Source: Pseudomonadota bacterium (lineage in GTDB: Bacteria > Pseudomonadota > Alphaproteobacteria > Rhizobiales > Xanthobacteraceae). Taken from it: 64,000 nt of DNA. Below, piece by piece: positions 1 to 9,144 of the stretch. Where the stretch lies: assembly GCA_023451825.1 (NCBI GenBank), contig JAEXYA010000001.1, positions 1 through 64,000 on the forward strand, written 5' to 3'. The notes beneath the pieces are model-generated. The model had not been told where the DNA came from and made no database searches. It was given only the letters and a program-made list of their open reading frames with translations. The translations under genes were made by a program, and so were the position numbers. How positions within the stretch are numbered: the first letter of the stretch is position 1; each line of letters begins with the position of its first letter.

Positions 1-60
1 GTGCCCACCACTTCGCGCTTGGCTTGTAATGGTGGGCACGCTTCGCTTTGCCCACCCTAC
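1..60. repeat. Palindromic intergenic repeat, family A (partial)
   Basis: GTGGGCA-type arms flank a short centre and the right arm ends CTTTGCCCACCCTAC. The same sequence recurs at 32971-33047 and 55944-56030. The copy touches the window edge, so its left end may be missing. Confidence 0.75.
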
Positions 61-137
61 TGACTTTCCAAAATCGAACATTAGTGCTGGATCGAACCGC
101 GCGATCTGTGTAGACGGACGCTCCCCTTGGAGCGGTC

Positions 138-1391
138 ATGTCGATTTGCGGTCTGGATTTTGGAACGTCGAACACGACGCTCGGTACCATCATTGATGAC
201 GTCCCGGTGCTGGCTGCGCTGGAAGATGCGCATGTCACGATTCCAAGCGCCATTTTCTACAAGGCCGATACCGGCGCCTTTGTCGGCCGCAAGGCGATGG
301 AAGCCTATGTGGAGGGCACGTCCGGCCGCCTGATGCGCAGCCTGAAATCCGTGCTCGGCACCTCGCTGATCGACGAGACCACGCGCGTGGGCCGCGAGCG
401 CATCGGCTTTCGCAGCGTCATCGGCAATTATATCGGCGCGGTGAAGCGCCGCGCCGAAGCGGCCACCGGCATCGAGCTGCGCAAGGTCGTGCATGGCCGG
501 CCGGTCTTTTTCGTCGATGACAATCCGGCCGGTGACCGCAAGGCCGAGGATGTTCTGCTCGGCATCGCGAAGGACATCGGCTTCACCGATGTCTCTTTCC
601 AGTTCGAGCCGATCGCGGCGGCGCTGGATTACGAGCGCCACATCAGTTCGGAAGAGATCGCGCTGATCGCCGATATCGGCGGCGGCACGTCGGACTTCTC
701 CATCGTGCGACTGTCGCCGGAGCGGCATCGCCATGCCGACCGCAAGGATGACATCCTCGCCAATGACGGTGTGCGCATCGGCGGCACCGATTTCGATCGC
801 CATCTCAGCCTCGGGGTGGTGATGCCGCTGCTTGGCTATCGTTCGGCGATGAAACGGGCCGGGCTCGATGTGCCGTCGGGCTATTTCCACGATCTCGCCA
901 CCTGGTCGAGCATCAACCGGATGTATGATTCCAAGGTGATGAACGAGATCCGGCAGGTGCGCTACGAGGCGCAGCAGCCGGAATTGCTCGACCGTCTCGT
1001 GCGCGTGCTGGAAGAGCAGCGCGGCCACACGCTGGCAATGGAGGTGGAGGGCGCCAAGATCGGCCTTTCCGACAGCCCGAAATCGAGCATCGCGCTGGAC
1101 TGGCTGGAGCCGAAGCTCAAAGCCACGATGGCGCGCAAGGAACTGGTGAGCCACACCCAGACGCTGGCCGATCGCATTCATGCACGCATCGAGATTTGTC
1201 TCGCACAGGCGAAGCTGAAGCCGGAAGACATTGACGCGGTATTCCTCACCGGTGGCTCGGTGCAGCTTTCCCATGTCCGCAAGGCCATTCTGGGCGCGCT
1301 GCCTGCGGCACGTGCCATCGATGGCGATACCTTTGGCGCGGTCGGTAAGGGGCTCACCATCGAGGCGAACCGGCGCTACGGGCGCGCCTGA
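138..1391 (+). CDS. Hsp70-family ATPase (YegD-like)
   Basis: A 417-residue protein made up almost wholly of an Hsp70/actin-type ATPase domain. The phosphate-1 loop DFGTSN is at residues 7-12, the connect segment EPIAAALDYE at 157-166, phosphate-2 DIGGGTSDF at 179-187 and the adenosine motif VFLTGGS from 368. There is no beta-sandwich substrate-binding domain or EEVD-like tail, so it matches the short YegD branch rather than DnaK, which is over 600 residues. The ATG follows a GGAG. It stands alone with no DnaJ or GrpE nearby. Its role as a chaperone or regulator is inferred only from the fold. Confidence 0.88.
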   Translation: MSICGLDFGTSNTTLGTIIDDVPVLAALEDAHVTIPSAIFYKADTGAFVGRKAMEAYVEGTSGRLMRSLKSVLGTSLIDETTRVGRERIGFRSVIGNYIGAVKRRAEAATGIELRKVVHGRPVFFVDDNPAGDRKAEDVLLGIAKDIGFTDVSFQFEPIAAALDYERHISSEEIALIADIGGGTSDFSIVRLSPERHRHADRKDDILANDGVRIGGTDFDRHLSLGVVMPLLGYRSAMKRAGLDVPSGYFHDLATWSSINRMYDSKVMNEIRQVRYEAQQPELLDRLVRVLEEQRGHTLAMEVEGAKIGLSDSPKSSIALDWLEPKLKATMARKELVSHTQTLADRIHARIEICLAQAKLKPEDIDAVFLTGGSVQLSHVRKAILGALPAARAIDGDTFGAVGKGLTIEANRRYGRA

Positions 1392-1547
1392 TCGGCCTTC
1401 GGAAACGTTCTACGGGACGGCTTCCGCTGACATATTGCCGCACCCCTTCAGTTTCGCTAAACCGCCGCCAGTCGCGGCCCCTTGGCCGCGCAAAGATCAA
1501 GCTGCGGCCGGCCGGTTGCGCGAGAATAAACTGACGGGAGCGAGACT

Positions 1548-2897
1548 ATGAGCCAGACCACCATCGGCACGCGCGCGGAAGCGAGCGCGAGGTCCGATCT
1601 CGAAACGTCGACCATCCGTGCCATTTCCTGGCGGCTGATCCCGTTTCTGATCCTGGCTTACTTCCTCGCCTATCTCGATCGCGTCAATCTCGGCTTCGCT
1701 GCGCTGACCATGAATGCCGACCTGAATTTCTCGCCCACCATCTTCGCCTGGGGCGCGGGCATCTTCTTCATCGGCTATTTCATCTTCGAGGTTCCCAGCA
1801 ATATCGCGCTGGAGAAATTCGGCGCCAGCCGCTGGATCGCACGCATCATGGTGAGCTGGGGCATCATCTCGGCGCTGATGGCGATCGTCAGCGGCCCCAC
1901 CAGCTTCTACGTGCTGCGTTTCCTGCTCGGCGTCGCCGAAGCCGGCTTCTTCCCCGGCATCATCCTGTATCTGACCTATTGGTATCCGGCCGAGTATCGC
2001 GCCCGCTTCCTTGCGGCTTTTGCGATCGCCGTGCCGGTGTCCACCGTCATCGGCGCGCCGATCTCCGGCATGCTGCTCGGCCTCGACGGCATGATGGGCC
2101 TCAAGGGCTGGCAGTGGCTGTTCATCATCGAGGGCATTCCCTCGGTGCTGCTCGGCATCGTCACCTGGTTCTATCTCACCGATAAGCCTTCCAAGGCGGA
2201 TTGGCTGACGCCGGACCAGAAGATGTGGCTGGCCGACAAGCTGGAGAGCGAGCGCGTCGTCAAGGAAAGCGCCCATGGCATGTCGCTCGGCCAGGCGCTG
2301 ACATCGCCAAAAGTGCTGACGCTCAGCGTGATCTATTTCGGCTTTGTCGCAGCGCTGTACGGCATGCAGTTCTGGCTGCCGCAGATTGTGAAGGCGTTCG
2401 GTTTGACCAACACGCAGACCGGCTTCGTCACCGCGATTCCCTATGCGTTCGGTTCCTTCGCCATGATCTTGTGGGCACGCCATTCGGATCGCACCCGCGA
2501 ACGTGTCTGGCATGTCGGTCTGCCTCTGCTGTTGATCGCCGTAGCGCTCGCTGTGTCCGGCGTTGTCACCAATCCGGTTGTCACCATGATTGCGCTGACC
2601 GTCGCCGCCATTGGCGTGTTCTGCACCTTCGCGCTGTTCTGGACGCTGCCCACGGCATGGCTCAGCGGCGCCGCGGCCGCCGGCGCCATCGCCATGATCA
2701 ATTCCATCGGCAATCTCGCCGGCTTCGGCGGGCCGTATTTGATCGGTTTTGTGAAGGAAGCCACCGGCAGCACCTCCACCGGCCTGCTGGTTCTGGCCGC
2801 CATGCCGCTCATCGCCGGCATTCTGGTTCTGGCGGGCAATCACGGCACGGCGACGGAGTTCTCATCCGCCAGCAAGGCGCCGCAGCCGGGCAAGTAA
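1548..2897 (+). CDS. MFS transporter, anion:cation symporter type
   Basis: A 449-residue inner-membrane protein with about 12 hydrophobic segments. The first ends in YLDRVNLGFA (D44-N47), the hallmark of the ACS branch that carries organic anions such as phthalate, tartrate and glucarate. A loop containing RTRERVW follows the mid-protein helices. The ATG is preceded by GGGAGCGAG. A strong hairpin terminator follows within 30 bases, so the gene is probably monocistronic. No catabolic genes sit beside it, so the substrate cannot be named. The family call is firm. Confidence 0.9.
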   Translation: MSQTTIGTRAEASARSDLETSTIRAISWRLIPFLILAYFLAYLDRVNLGFAALTMNADLNFSPTIFAWGAGIFFIGYFIFEVPSNIALEKFGASRWIARIMVSWGIISALMAIVSGPTSFYVLRFLLGVAEAGFFPGIILYLTYWYPAEYRARFLAAFAIAVPVSTVIGAPISGMLLGLDGMMGLKGWQWLFIIEGIPSVLLGIVTWFYLTDKPSKADWLTPDQKMWLADKLESERVVKESAHGMSLGQALTSPKVLTLSVIYFGFVAALYGMQFWLPQIVKAFGLTNTQTGFVTAIPYAFGSFAMILWARHSDRTRERVWHVGLPLLLIAVALAVSGVVTNPVVTMIALTVAAIGVFCTFALFWTLPTAWLSGAAAAGAIAMINSIGNLAGFGGPYLIGFVKEATGSTSTGLLVLAAMPLIAGILVLAGNHGTATEFSSASKAPQPGK

Positions 2898-2921
2898 TCC
2901 GGCGATAGGCCCAAGACCTCG

Positions 2922-2953
2922 AAAGCGCCGGAGCCTCGCTCCGGCGCTTTTTT
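2922..2953 (+). terminator. Rho-independent terminator after the MFS gene
   Basis: A 13-bp perfect stem, AAAGCGCCGGAGC paired with GCTCCGGCGCTTT, closes a 3-base loop and runs into a T stretch ending at 2953. It begins 24 bases after the MFS stop codon. Confidence 0.92.
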
Positions 2954-2995
2954 GCAGCGTTTTCATTGAGATGACGCGCCGTTTCCACAAACTCC

Positions 2996-3116
2996 CCGTC
3001 ATCCTGAGGCGCCGCGCACTTGCGCGGCGTCTCGAAGGATGGCCGCGAACCCAAGAGCCAGGCCAACTCATGGTTCGAGACGCGCGCCAAAGGGCGCGCT
3101 CCTCACCATGAGGGGC
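2996..3116. repeat. Intergenic repeat, family B
   Basis: CATCCTGAGG...GTCTCGAAGGATGG followed by ATGGTTCGAGACGCGCGC...CTCACCATGAGG. Related copies occur at 33969-34106, 35303-35401 (reversed) and 38486-38590. Each has two internal hairpins and no coding content. Confidence 0.85.
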
Positions 3117-3182
3117 GGTGGTCGTCTCCGTCCAACCGCCCACTGCGCGATCCTTCAGAAATGATGGCAGATTCGTGATTAG

Positions 3183-3221
3183 TGACGAATATTGACAATC
3201 GTCAGTGGTCAGCCATATTTT
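3183..3221 (+). promoter_or_regulatory. Promoter and TetR-type operator of the RND operon
   Basis: TTGACA at 3192-3197 with CATATT or TATTTT at 3214-3221 gives 16- or 18-base spacing. Inverted repeat TGACGA (3183-3188) and TCGTCA (3199-3204) spans 22 bases and covers the -35 element. That fits an operator for the TetR encoded at the end of the same operon. The regulatory assignment is inference. Confidence 0.55.
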
Positions 3222-3249
3222 GCCGCAGCCTCACGAAGGAATTTTGACC

Positions 3250-4356
3250 ATGTCCCGCGGTCCCTTGTTCGACGTCTTCCGCAAACCGGCCATCGCTGCC
3301 TTGTTGATCGTCCCGGCCATCGGCCTCGCCGGATGCGGAAAGAAGGAAGAAGCCGAGGCGAAGCCGGCGCGGCCGGTTCTGGTGACCACCGTGCAATACG
3401 CCCCGGAATCGCCGTCGCGCAGTTTTGTCGGCACGATCCGCCCGCGCATCGAGACCGACATTGGCTTTCGTGTCGCCGGCAAGGTTGCAAAACGTCTCGT
3501 CGAGGTCGGGCAGACCGTGCAGGTCGGCCAGCCGCTCGGCACCCTCGATGAGGTCGATCTGAAGCTGCAGGCCGAGCAGGCCGCCGCCGAACTCAGCGCC
3601 GCCACCGGCGTGCTCGCCCAGGCCAGCGCCGCCGAGGGCCGGGCGAATGAACTCAAGATCAAGGGCTGGGCGACCCAGGCGCAGCTTGATCAAGCCAAGG
3701 CTTCCGGCGACGAAGCCCGTGCCCGCCTCAACCGCGCCGAGCGCCAGGTCGAACTCACCAAGAACAGCCTGTCTTACGCGACGCTTCATGCCGACACCGC
3801 AGGCGTCGTCACCGCCACGCTGATCGATCCCGGTCAGGTGGTCGCTGCCGGCCAGGCCGCGATCCGCGTTGCGCGCTTTGCCGAGAAGGAGGCCGTGGTC
3901 GCGATCCCGGAAACGCTGGTCGGCCGTGCCAAGGATGGCACCGCCACCGTCAGCCTGTGGTCGGGGCCCGGCAAGACCTATCAGGCAAAGCTGCGCGAGA
4001 TTGCGCCGAATGCCGATGCGGCAACCCGCACCTATCTCGCAAAATTCTCGCTGCCCGATGCCGATGACAAGGTCGTGCTCGGCATGACCGCGACATTGAC
4101 CCTGTCCGATCCGAAGACCGAGCGCATTGCTCGCATTCCGCTGTCGGCGCTGTTCAGCCAGGGCAACCAGTCCTCGCTCTACACCGTCAGCGATGCCGGC
4201 GACATCACGCTGCGGCCGGTCAAGGTGAAGACTTATGAAAGCACCGATGTGATCATCACCGGCGGCGTCGATGATGGTGCCAAGGTGGTCACGCTCGGCG
4301 TGCAGAAGCTCGATCCCGCGCAAAAGGTGCGCGTCCTCTCCGCTTTGTCGTTCTAA
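3250..4356 (+). CDS. RND efflux periplasmic adaptor (membrane fusion lipoprotein)
   Basis: A 368-residue HlyD/AcrA-type adaptor that would link an inner-membrane RND pump to an outer-membrane channel. The N-terminus is a lipoprotein signal with lipobox LAGC near residue 24, so it should be acylated and anchored in the inner membrane. The order is beta-barrel start, biotinyl-lipoyl half-motif, Ala/Glu-rich coiled hairpin, second lipoyl half and C-terminal barrel (VVTLGVQKLDPAQKVR). I chose the ATG at 3250 over an upstream in-frame GTG because AAGGA lies 9 bases ahead and the lipoprotein signal begins there. It is co-transcribed with the pump, 21 bases downstream. Confidence 0.92.
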   Translation: MSRGPLFDVFRKPAIAALLIVPAIGLAGCGKKEEAEAKPARPVLVTTVQYAPESPSRSFVGTIRPRIETDIGFRVAGKVAKRLVEVGQTVQVGQPLGTLDEVDLKLQAEQAAAELSAATGVLAQASAAEGRANELKIKGWATQAQLDQAKASGDEARARLNRAERQVELTKNSLSYATLHADTAGVVTATLIDPGQVVAAGQAAIRVARFAEKEAVVAIPETLVGRAKDGTATVSLWSGPGKTYQAKLREIAPNADAATRTYLAKFSLPDADDKVVLGMTATLTLSDPKTERIARIPLSALFSQGNQSSLYTVSDAGDITLRPVKVKTYESTDVIITGGVDDGAKVVTLGVQKLDPAQKVRVLSALSF

Positions 4357-4377
4357 CAAACATCAAGGACGAAGCCG

Positions 4378-7300
4378 ATGCATCGCTTCAACCTCTCGGC
4401 CTGGGCCGTCGCACATCCGACGCTGATCTTGTTCATGATCATTGCACTCGGCTTTGCCGGCTTCTTCTCCTACGAAAAGCTCGGCCGCGCCGAGGATCCG
4501 TTCTTCACCGTGAAAGTGGTGAACGTCACGGCGATCTGGCCGGGCGCGACCGCCAAGGAAATGCAGGAGCAGGTCGCCGATCCCATCGAGAAGAAGATGC
4601 AGGAGCTGCCCTATTTCGACAAGGTGCAGACCTATTCAAAGCCGTCTTTCACCGCGCTACAGGTTTCCTTCAAGGACAACGCGCCGCCGAAGGATGTGCC
4701 CTATCTCTTCTATCTCCTGCGCAAGAAACTCGCCGACGCGCAGGGCAGCCTGCCCACGGGCCTGATCGGCCCGACCGTCAATGACGAATTCAGCGATGTC
4801 GATTCCATCCTCTATATGATGACCGGCGACGGCGCCGATTACGCGCAGATGAAGAAGGTCGCCGAAGGCCTGCGCCAGCGTCTCTTGAAGGTCGATGGCG
4901 TCACCAAGGTCAATCTCTACGGCACCCAGGACGAGCGCATCTTCGTCGAATTCTCGCATGCGAAGCTCGCGACCCTCGGCATCACGCCGCAGGCGCTGTT
5001 CGACTCCCTCGCCAAGCAGAATGCCATCACCCCCGCCGGCACCGTCGAGACCAATTCGCAGCGCGTGCCGCTGCGCGTCACCGGCGCGCTGGATGGCGTG
5101 CAGGCGGTGGCGTCGACGCCGGTCGAAAGCAATGGCCGCACCTTCCGCCTCGGCGACATCGCCGATGTCAGCCACGGTTTTGTCGATCCGCCGGATTTCA
5201 AGATCCAGCAGAAGGGCAAGCCCGCACTCGGCATCGGCGTTGTCACCGCCAAGGGTGCCAATATTCTCCAGCTCGGCGAAAACGTGAAGAAAGCCGCCGC
5301 CAGCTTCATGGCCGCGGTGCCGCAGGGCATCGAGATCGAGCAGATCGCCGATCAGCCGCATGTGGTCGAGGAAGCCGTCGGCGAATTCACGCGCTCCTTC
5401 GTCGAGGCGCTGGCCATCGTGCTGTTCGTGTCGTTCCTGGCGCTCGGCTGGCGCACCGGCATCGTCGTGGCGCTGTCAGTGCCGCTGGTGCTCGGCATCG
5501 TCTTCATGGTGATGAACGCCATCTCACTCGACCTGCACCGCATCTCGCTCGGCGCGCTGATCATCTCCCTCGGCCTGCTCGTCGATGATGCCATCATCGC
5601 GGTGGAGATGATGGTGGTGAAGATGGAGCAGGGCTGGGACCGTGTCCGCGCAGCATCATTCGCCTGGGAATCCACGGCGTTTCCGATGCTGACCGGCACG
5701 CTGGTGACGGCCGCGGGCTTCCTGCCCATCGGCTTCGCGAATTCGGCTGTCGGCGAATATGCCGGCAGCATCTTCTGGGTCGTGGCCATCGCGCTGGTAG
5801 CGTCATGGTTCGTGGCGGTGATTTTTACACCCTATATCGGCGTCAAGCTGCTGCCCAACATGGCGAAGCCCGGCGCCGAGCATGAGGATCCGCACGCGAT
5901 TTACGAGACGCGGATCTATCGCACGTTGCGCGCCGTCATTCAGTGGTGCGTCAATCACCGCATCAAGGTGGTGGTCGCCACCGTTGGCATTTTCTTCGCC
6001 TCGGTCGTCGGCTTCGGCAAGGTCCAGCAGCAGTTCTTCCCGCTGTCCGAGCGACCGGAGCTGTTCTTCCAGCTGCGCCTGCCCGAAGGCACCGCCTTCG
6101 ACGTGACGAAGAAGTCCGTCGAGAAGGCGGAGACGCTGCTGAAGGACGACAAGGACATCGCCACCTACACGTCCTATATCGGCCGCGGCTCGCCGCGCTT
6201 CTGGCTCGGCCTCAATCCGCAGCTGCCCAATGAAGCCTTCGCGGAAATCGTGATCGTCTCGAAGAATGTCGAGGCACGTGAGCGCATCAAGTCGAAGATC
6301 GAGAAAGCGGTGGCAGACGGCCAGCTCAGCGAAGCGCGCGTCCGCGTCGATCGTTTCAATTTCGGTCCGCCGGTCGGCTTCCCCGTCCAGTTCCGCGTGG
6401 TCGGCCCGGACACGGCGAAGGTGCGTGATATCGCTTACAAGGTCCGCGACGTCATGCGCGCCAATCCGAACATCACGGAAGCGCAGCTCGACTGGAACGA
6501 GCAGTCGCCTTATCTCAAGCTGGTCGTCGATCAGGACCGCGCCCGCGCGCTCGGCCTGACGCCGCAGGATGTGGCGCAGTCGCTCGCGCTGCTGATCTCC
6601 GGCACCACGGTCACCACTATCCGCGACGGCATCGAGAAGGTCGGCGTGGTCGCCCGCGCCGTGCCGTCCGAGCGCCTCGATCTCGGCAAGGTTGGCGACC
6701 TCACCATCATCTCGCGCAATGGCGTCGCCGTGCCGCTCACCCAGGTGGCGAATATCGAATATTCGCATGAGGAGCCGATCCTGTGGCGGCGCAACCGCGA
6801 CATGGCGATCACCGTGCGCAGCGACGTCGTCGATGGCGTGCAGCCGCCTGATGTGACCAACCAGATCTGGCCGCAGCTGAAGTCGATCCGCGACAGCCTC
6901 GAGCCCGCCTATCGCATCGAGATCGGCGGTGCGGTGGAAGAATCCGAGAAGGGCAATGCGTCGATCGCGCTGCTCTTCCCGCTGATGATGATCGTGATGC
7001 TCACGCTGCTGATGATCCAGCTGCAGAGTTTCTCGCGCCTCATCCTCGTGTTCCTGACGGCGCCGCTTGGCATCATTGGTGCATCGCTTGCGCTCAACGT
7101 CTCGCGGATGCCGTTCGGTTTCGTCGCGCTGCTTGGCTTGATCGCATTGGCGGGCATGATCATGCGCAATGCGGTGATCCTGGTGGATCAGATCGAAACC
7201 GATGTGCGCCACGGCCTGCCGCGCCGTGAGGCGATCGTCGAGGCTACGGTGCGTCGTGCCCGCCCGGTCGTGCTCACAGCTCTCGCGGCCATCCTCGCAA

Positions 7301-7524
7301 TGATTCCGCTGTCACGTTCGGCCTTCTGGGGCCCGATGGCGGTGACCATCATGGGCGGCCTTTTCGTTGCGACCTTCCTCACGCTGCTCTATCTGCCCGG
7401 CCTCTACGCGCTGTGGTTCCGAAAGAGCCTAGATGAGCGCGGTCCCGGCGAGGACAGCGAACATCACGCACCGCAACATCAGGACAAGCAGCTTGCCTTT
7501 CCGCTTGCCGCTGCGGCCGAATAG
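4378..7524 (+). CDS. RND efflux permease (HAE1/AcrB superfamily)
   Basis: A 1048-residue proton-driven inner-membrane pump. It has an N-terminal helix, a large periplasmic loop, a helix bundle, a second periplasmic loop and a final bundle, the usual two-fold RND plan. The proton-relay aspartates are in LLVDDAII at D403-D404, matching AcrB D407/D408. The AcrB Lys940 position holds Arg (R930 in GMIMRNAVILVD). The opening, with GRAEDPFFTVK, is typical of the multidrug RND branch found beside short lipoprotein adaptors. No outer-membrane TolC-like gene follows, so the exit channel must be encoded elsewhere. The substrate is unknown. Confidence 0.93.
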   Translation: MHRFNLSAWAVAHPTLILFMIIALGFAGFFSYEKLGRAEDPFFTVKVVNVTAIWPGATAKEMQEQVADPIEKKMQELPYFDKVQTYSKPSFTALQVSFKDNAPPKDVPYLFYLLRKKLADAQGSLPTGLIGPTVNDEFSDVDSILYMMTGDGADYAQMKKVAEGLRQRLLKVDGVTKVNLYGTQDERIFVEFSHAKLATLGITPQALFDSLAKQNAITPAGTVETNSQRVPLRVTGALDGVQAVASTPVESNGRTFRLGDIADVSHGFVDPPDFKIQQKGKPALGIGVVTAKGANILQLGENVKKAAASFMAAVPQGIEIEQIADQPHVVEEAVGEFTRSFVEALAIVLFVSFLALGWRTGIVVALSVPLVLGIVFMVMNAISLDLHRISLGALIISLGLLVDDAIIAVEMMVVKMEQGWDRVRAASFAWESTAFPMLTGTLVTAAGFLPIGFANSAVGEYAGSIFWVVAIALVASWFVAVIFTPYIGVKLLPNMAKPGAEHEDPHAIYETRIYRTLRAVIQWCVNHRIKVVVATVGIFFASVVGFGKVQQQFFPLSERPELFFQLRLPEGTAFDVTKKSVEKAETLLKDDKDIATYTSYIGRGSPRFWLGLNPQLPNEAFAEIVIVSKNVEARERIKSKIEKAVADGQLSEARVRVDRFNFGPPVGFPVQFRVVGPDTAKVRDIAYKVRDVMRANPNITEAQLDWNEQSPYLKLVVDQDRARALGLTPQDVAQSLALLISGTTVTTIRDGIEKVGVVARAVPSERLDLGKVGDLTIISRNGVAVPLTQVANIEYSHEEPILWRRNRDMAITVRSDVVDGVQPPDVTNQIWPQLKSIRDSLEPAYRIEIGGAVEESEKGNASIALLFPLMMIVMLTLLMIQLQSFSRLILVFLTAPLGIIGASLALNVSRMPFGFVALLGLIALAGMIMRNAVILVDQIETDVRHGLPRREAIVEATVRRARPVVLTALAAILAMIPLSRSAFWGPMAVTIMGGLFVATFLTLLYLPGLYALWFRKSLDERGPGEDSEHHAPQHQDKQLAFPLAAAAE

Positions 7525-7542
7525 GAAGATAGCTGGACCGAG

Positions 7543-8145
7543 ATGACGCTTGTTTCCGATCACATCGAAACCGACGATACCCGCACCCGCATTCTGGTGA
7601 CGGCCGAAAAGCTGTTTCGCGAGATCGGCTATCAGAAGACGACCGTTGCCGACATCGCAAAGCTCCTTCGCATGTCGCCGGCGAATGTCTATCGCTTCTT
7701 CGATTCCAAGAAGTCGATCATTTCGGCCGTCGCCAAGCGCCTGATGGGCGAGGTGGAAGTGGCTGCGCGCGAGATTGCGGCTCGCCAGCAACCGGTGCAG
7801 GCGCGACTGCGCGAGTTGCTGGTGACGATCCACCAGATGAATTCCGAGCGCTATGTCGGCGACGCCAAGCTGCACGAGATGGTGGCCATCGCCATGGAGG
7901 AAAGCTGGGACGTCTGCGTCGCCCATATCGACCACATCAATGTCCTGATCGGCGAGGTGATCGCGGAAGGGGCCGCCAAGGGCGAATTTCATGCGCCGGA
8001 TGTACCGCTGGCCGCTCTTTGCGTCTGCACCGCGATGATCCGTTATTTCCATCCGCAGATGATCGTCGAAGCGATGGAGAAACCCGGCCCGACCATCGAC
8101 CAGATGATCGACTTCGTCCTTGCCGGGCTGGCGCCGCGCCGCTAG
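7543..8145 (+). CDS. TetR-family repressor of the RND operon
   Basis: A 200-residue regulator with the TetR helix-turn-helix at about residues 34-53 (TVADIAKLLRMSPANVYRFF) and a variable all-helical ligand domain after it. It starts 18 bases after the pump gene, so it is the third gene of the operon and probably autoregulates it. The inverted repeat over the operon promoter at 3183-3204 is the natural operator candidate. Regulators of this type usually release DNA when they bind a pump substrate. The ligand is unknown. Confidence 0.9.
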   Translation: MTLVSDHIETDDTRTRILVTAEKLFREIGYQKTTVADIAKLLRMSPANVYRFFDSKKSIISAVAKRLMGEVEVAAREIAARQQPVQARLRELLVTIHQMNSERYVGDAKLHEMVAIAMEESWDVCVAHIDHINVLIGEVIAEGAAKGEFHAPDVPLAALCVCTAMIRYFHPQMIVEAMEKPGPTIDQMIDFVLAGLAPRR

Positions 8146-8180
8146 ACCTCGAAGCGCTGATCAACGAAGGGAATGCCCCC

Positions 8181-8804
8181 GTGAGCGCTTTCGAACTCCA
8201 CAGCTACGAGCCCCGCAACGGCCACGGCCTGAAGCACGATCCCTTCAACGCCATCATCGCGCCGCGGCCGATCGGCTGGGTCTCGACCCGTGGCAAGGAC
8301 GGCAGCGTCAATCTCGCGCCCTACAGCTTCTTCAACGGCTTCAACTACACGCCGCCGCTGATCGGTTTCTCCAGCATCGGCATCAAGCATTCCACCCGCA
8401 ATGCGCAGGAGACCGGCGAATTCGTCTGGAATCTCGCCACCATCGATCTCGCCCAGCATATGAATGCCACCGCCGCCCATGTCGGCCGCGAGGTGGATGA
8501 ATTCGAGGTTGCGGGTCTGACCAAGGTGCCGAGCACGCTGGTCGATGTCCCCCGCGTGGGCGAGGCCCGGGTCGCGTTCGAATGCAAGGTCACCGAGATC
8601 ATCGAGCTGAAGCGCGCCGATGGCCAGTCGGCCAATGCCTTCCTCACCATGGGCGAGGTCGTGGCCGTGCATATCGACAAGGCGTTGATCGTGGACGGCG
8701 TCTATCGCACCGCGCTGGCGAGCCCCATCGTGCGTGCGGGGCGCAAGGGCGATTATTTCACGGTCAAGCATGAAGACATGTTCGAGATGACAAGGCCGGA
8801 CTAG
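8181..8804 (+). CDS. Flavin reductase-like FMN-binding split-barrel protein
   Basis: A 207-residue protein with the flavin reductase-like fold. The FMN-contact region IIAPRPIGWVSTRG lies near residues 28-41, followed by NLAPYSFFNGF, the standard signature of the DIM6/NTAB branch. Members bind FMN and act as reductases or oxidoreductases of small molecules. I chose GTG at 8181 because GAAGGGA sits 8 bases ahead and the protein then begins as its relatives do; an open frame continues upstream into the tetR gene. It starts 35 bases after tetR and may share its transcript. The substrate is not known. Confidence 0.85.
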   Translation: MSAFELHSYEPRNGHGLKHDPFNAIIAPRPIGWVSTRGKDGSVNLAPYSFFNGFNYTPPLIGFSSIGIKHSTRNAQETGEFVWNLATIDLAQHMNATAAHVGREVDEFEVAGLTKVPSTLVDVPRVGEARVAFECKVTEIIELKRADGQSANAFLTMGEVVAVHIDKALIVDGVYRTALASPIVRAGRKGDYFTVKHEDMFEMTRPD

Positions 8805-8806
8805 CC

Positions 8807-8935
8807 TGTCGTCCCGGCGAACGCCGGGACCCATACCCTCCGAATAAGTGGCATAAGCGCTGTCGCCGCCACCTGAGTTCATAGCCGCACTGACGGTGTC
8901 TATGGATCCCGGCATGCGCCGGGATGACAGCGGGC
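8807..8935. repeat. Intergenic repeat with GTCCCGGCG...CGCCGGGA arms, family E
   Basis: TGTCGTCCCGGCGAACGCCGGGAC at one end and ATCCCGGCATGCGCCGGGATGACA at the other form nested hairpins. It fills most of the 340-base gap before fadE. A diverged relative is at 25110-25231. Confidence 0.75.
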
Positions 8936-9023
8936 CGCGCGACCTCCTGCCACGCGCCGCTTCATCGCCATGATGGAACCGATGCGGTATCCTCACCGTT
9001 ATCGATGGCTCAATGCTGACCAA

Positions 9024-9047
9024 TTTCGCTTAAATTTCAACGCGAAA
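9024..9047. promoter_or_regulatory. Inverted repeat upstream of fadE
   Basis: TTTCGC (9024-9029) and GCGAAA (9042-9047) are separated by 12 bases in an AT-rich patch about 100 bases before the fadE start. This is a possible operator for the beta-oxidation genes. I cannot assign the regulator. Confidence 0.3.
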
Positions 9048-9144
9048 GCTAAGCTGAAACCAACATCGTCCCGTTAGAGCGAATGCCCTTGAGCGATCAG
9101 CTTCCGCCCGGAAGCCGGGCCGCGCCGATGAAGAGGAATTCCCC

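Noticed and set aside
5803..7212. A 469-codon minus-strand frame within the RND pump gene
   Set aside because: It overlaps the pump and consists of Asp/Arg/His repeats typical of antisense shadows; no ribosome-binding site or family motif.
8019..8180. Upstream extension of the flavin reductase-like gene
   Set aside because: It overlaps the tetR gene in another frame and has no family likeness; the GTG at 8181 has a good ribosome-binding site.
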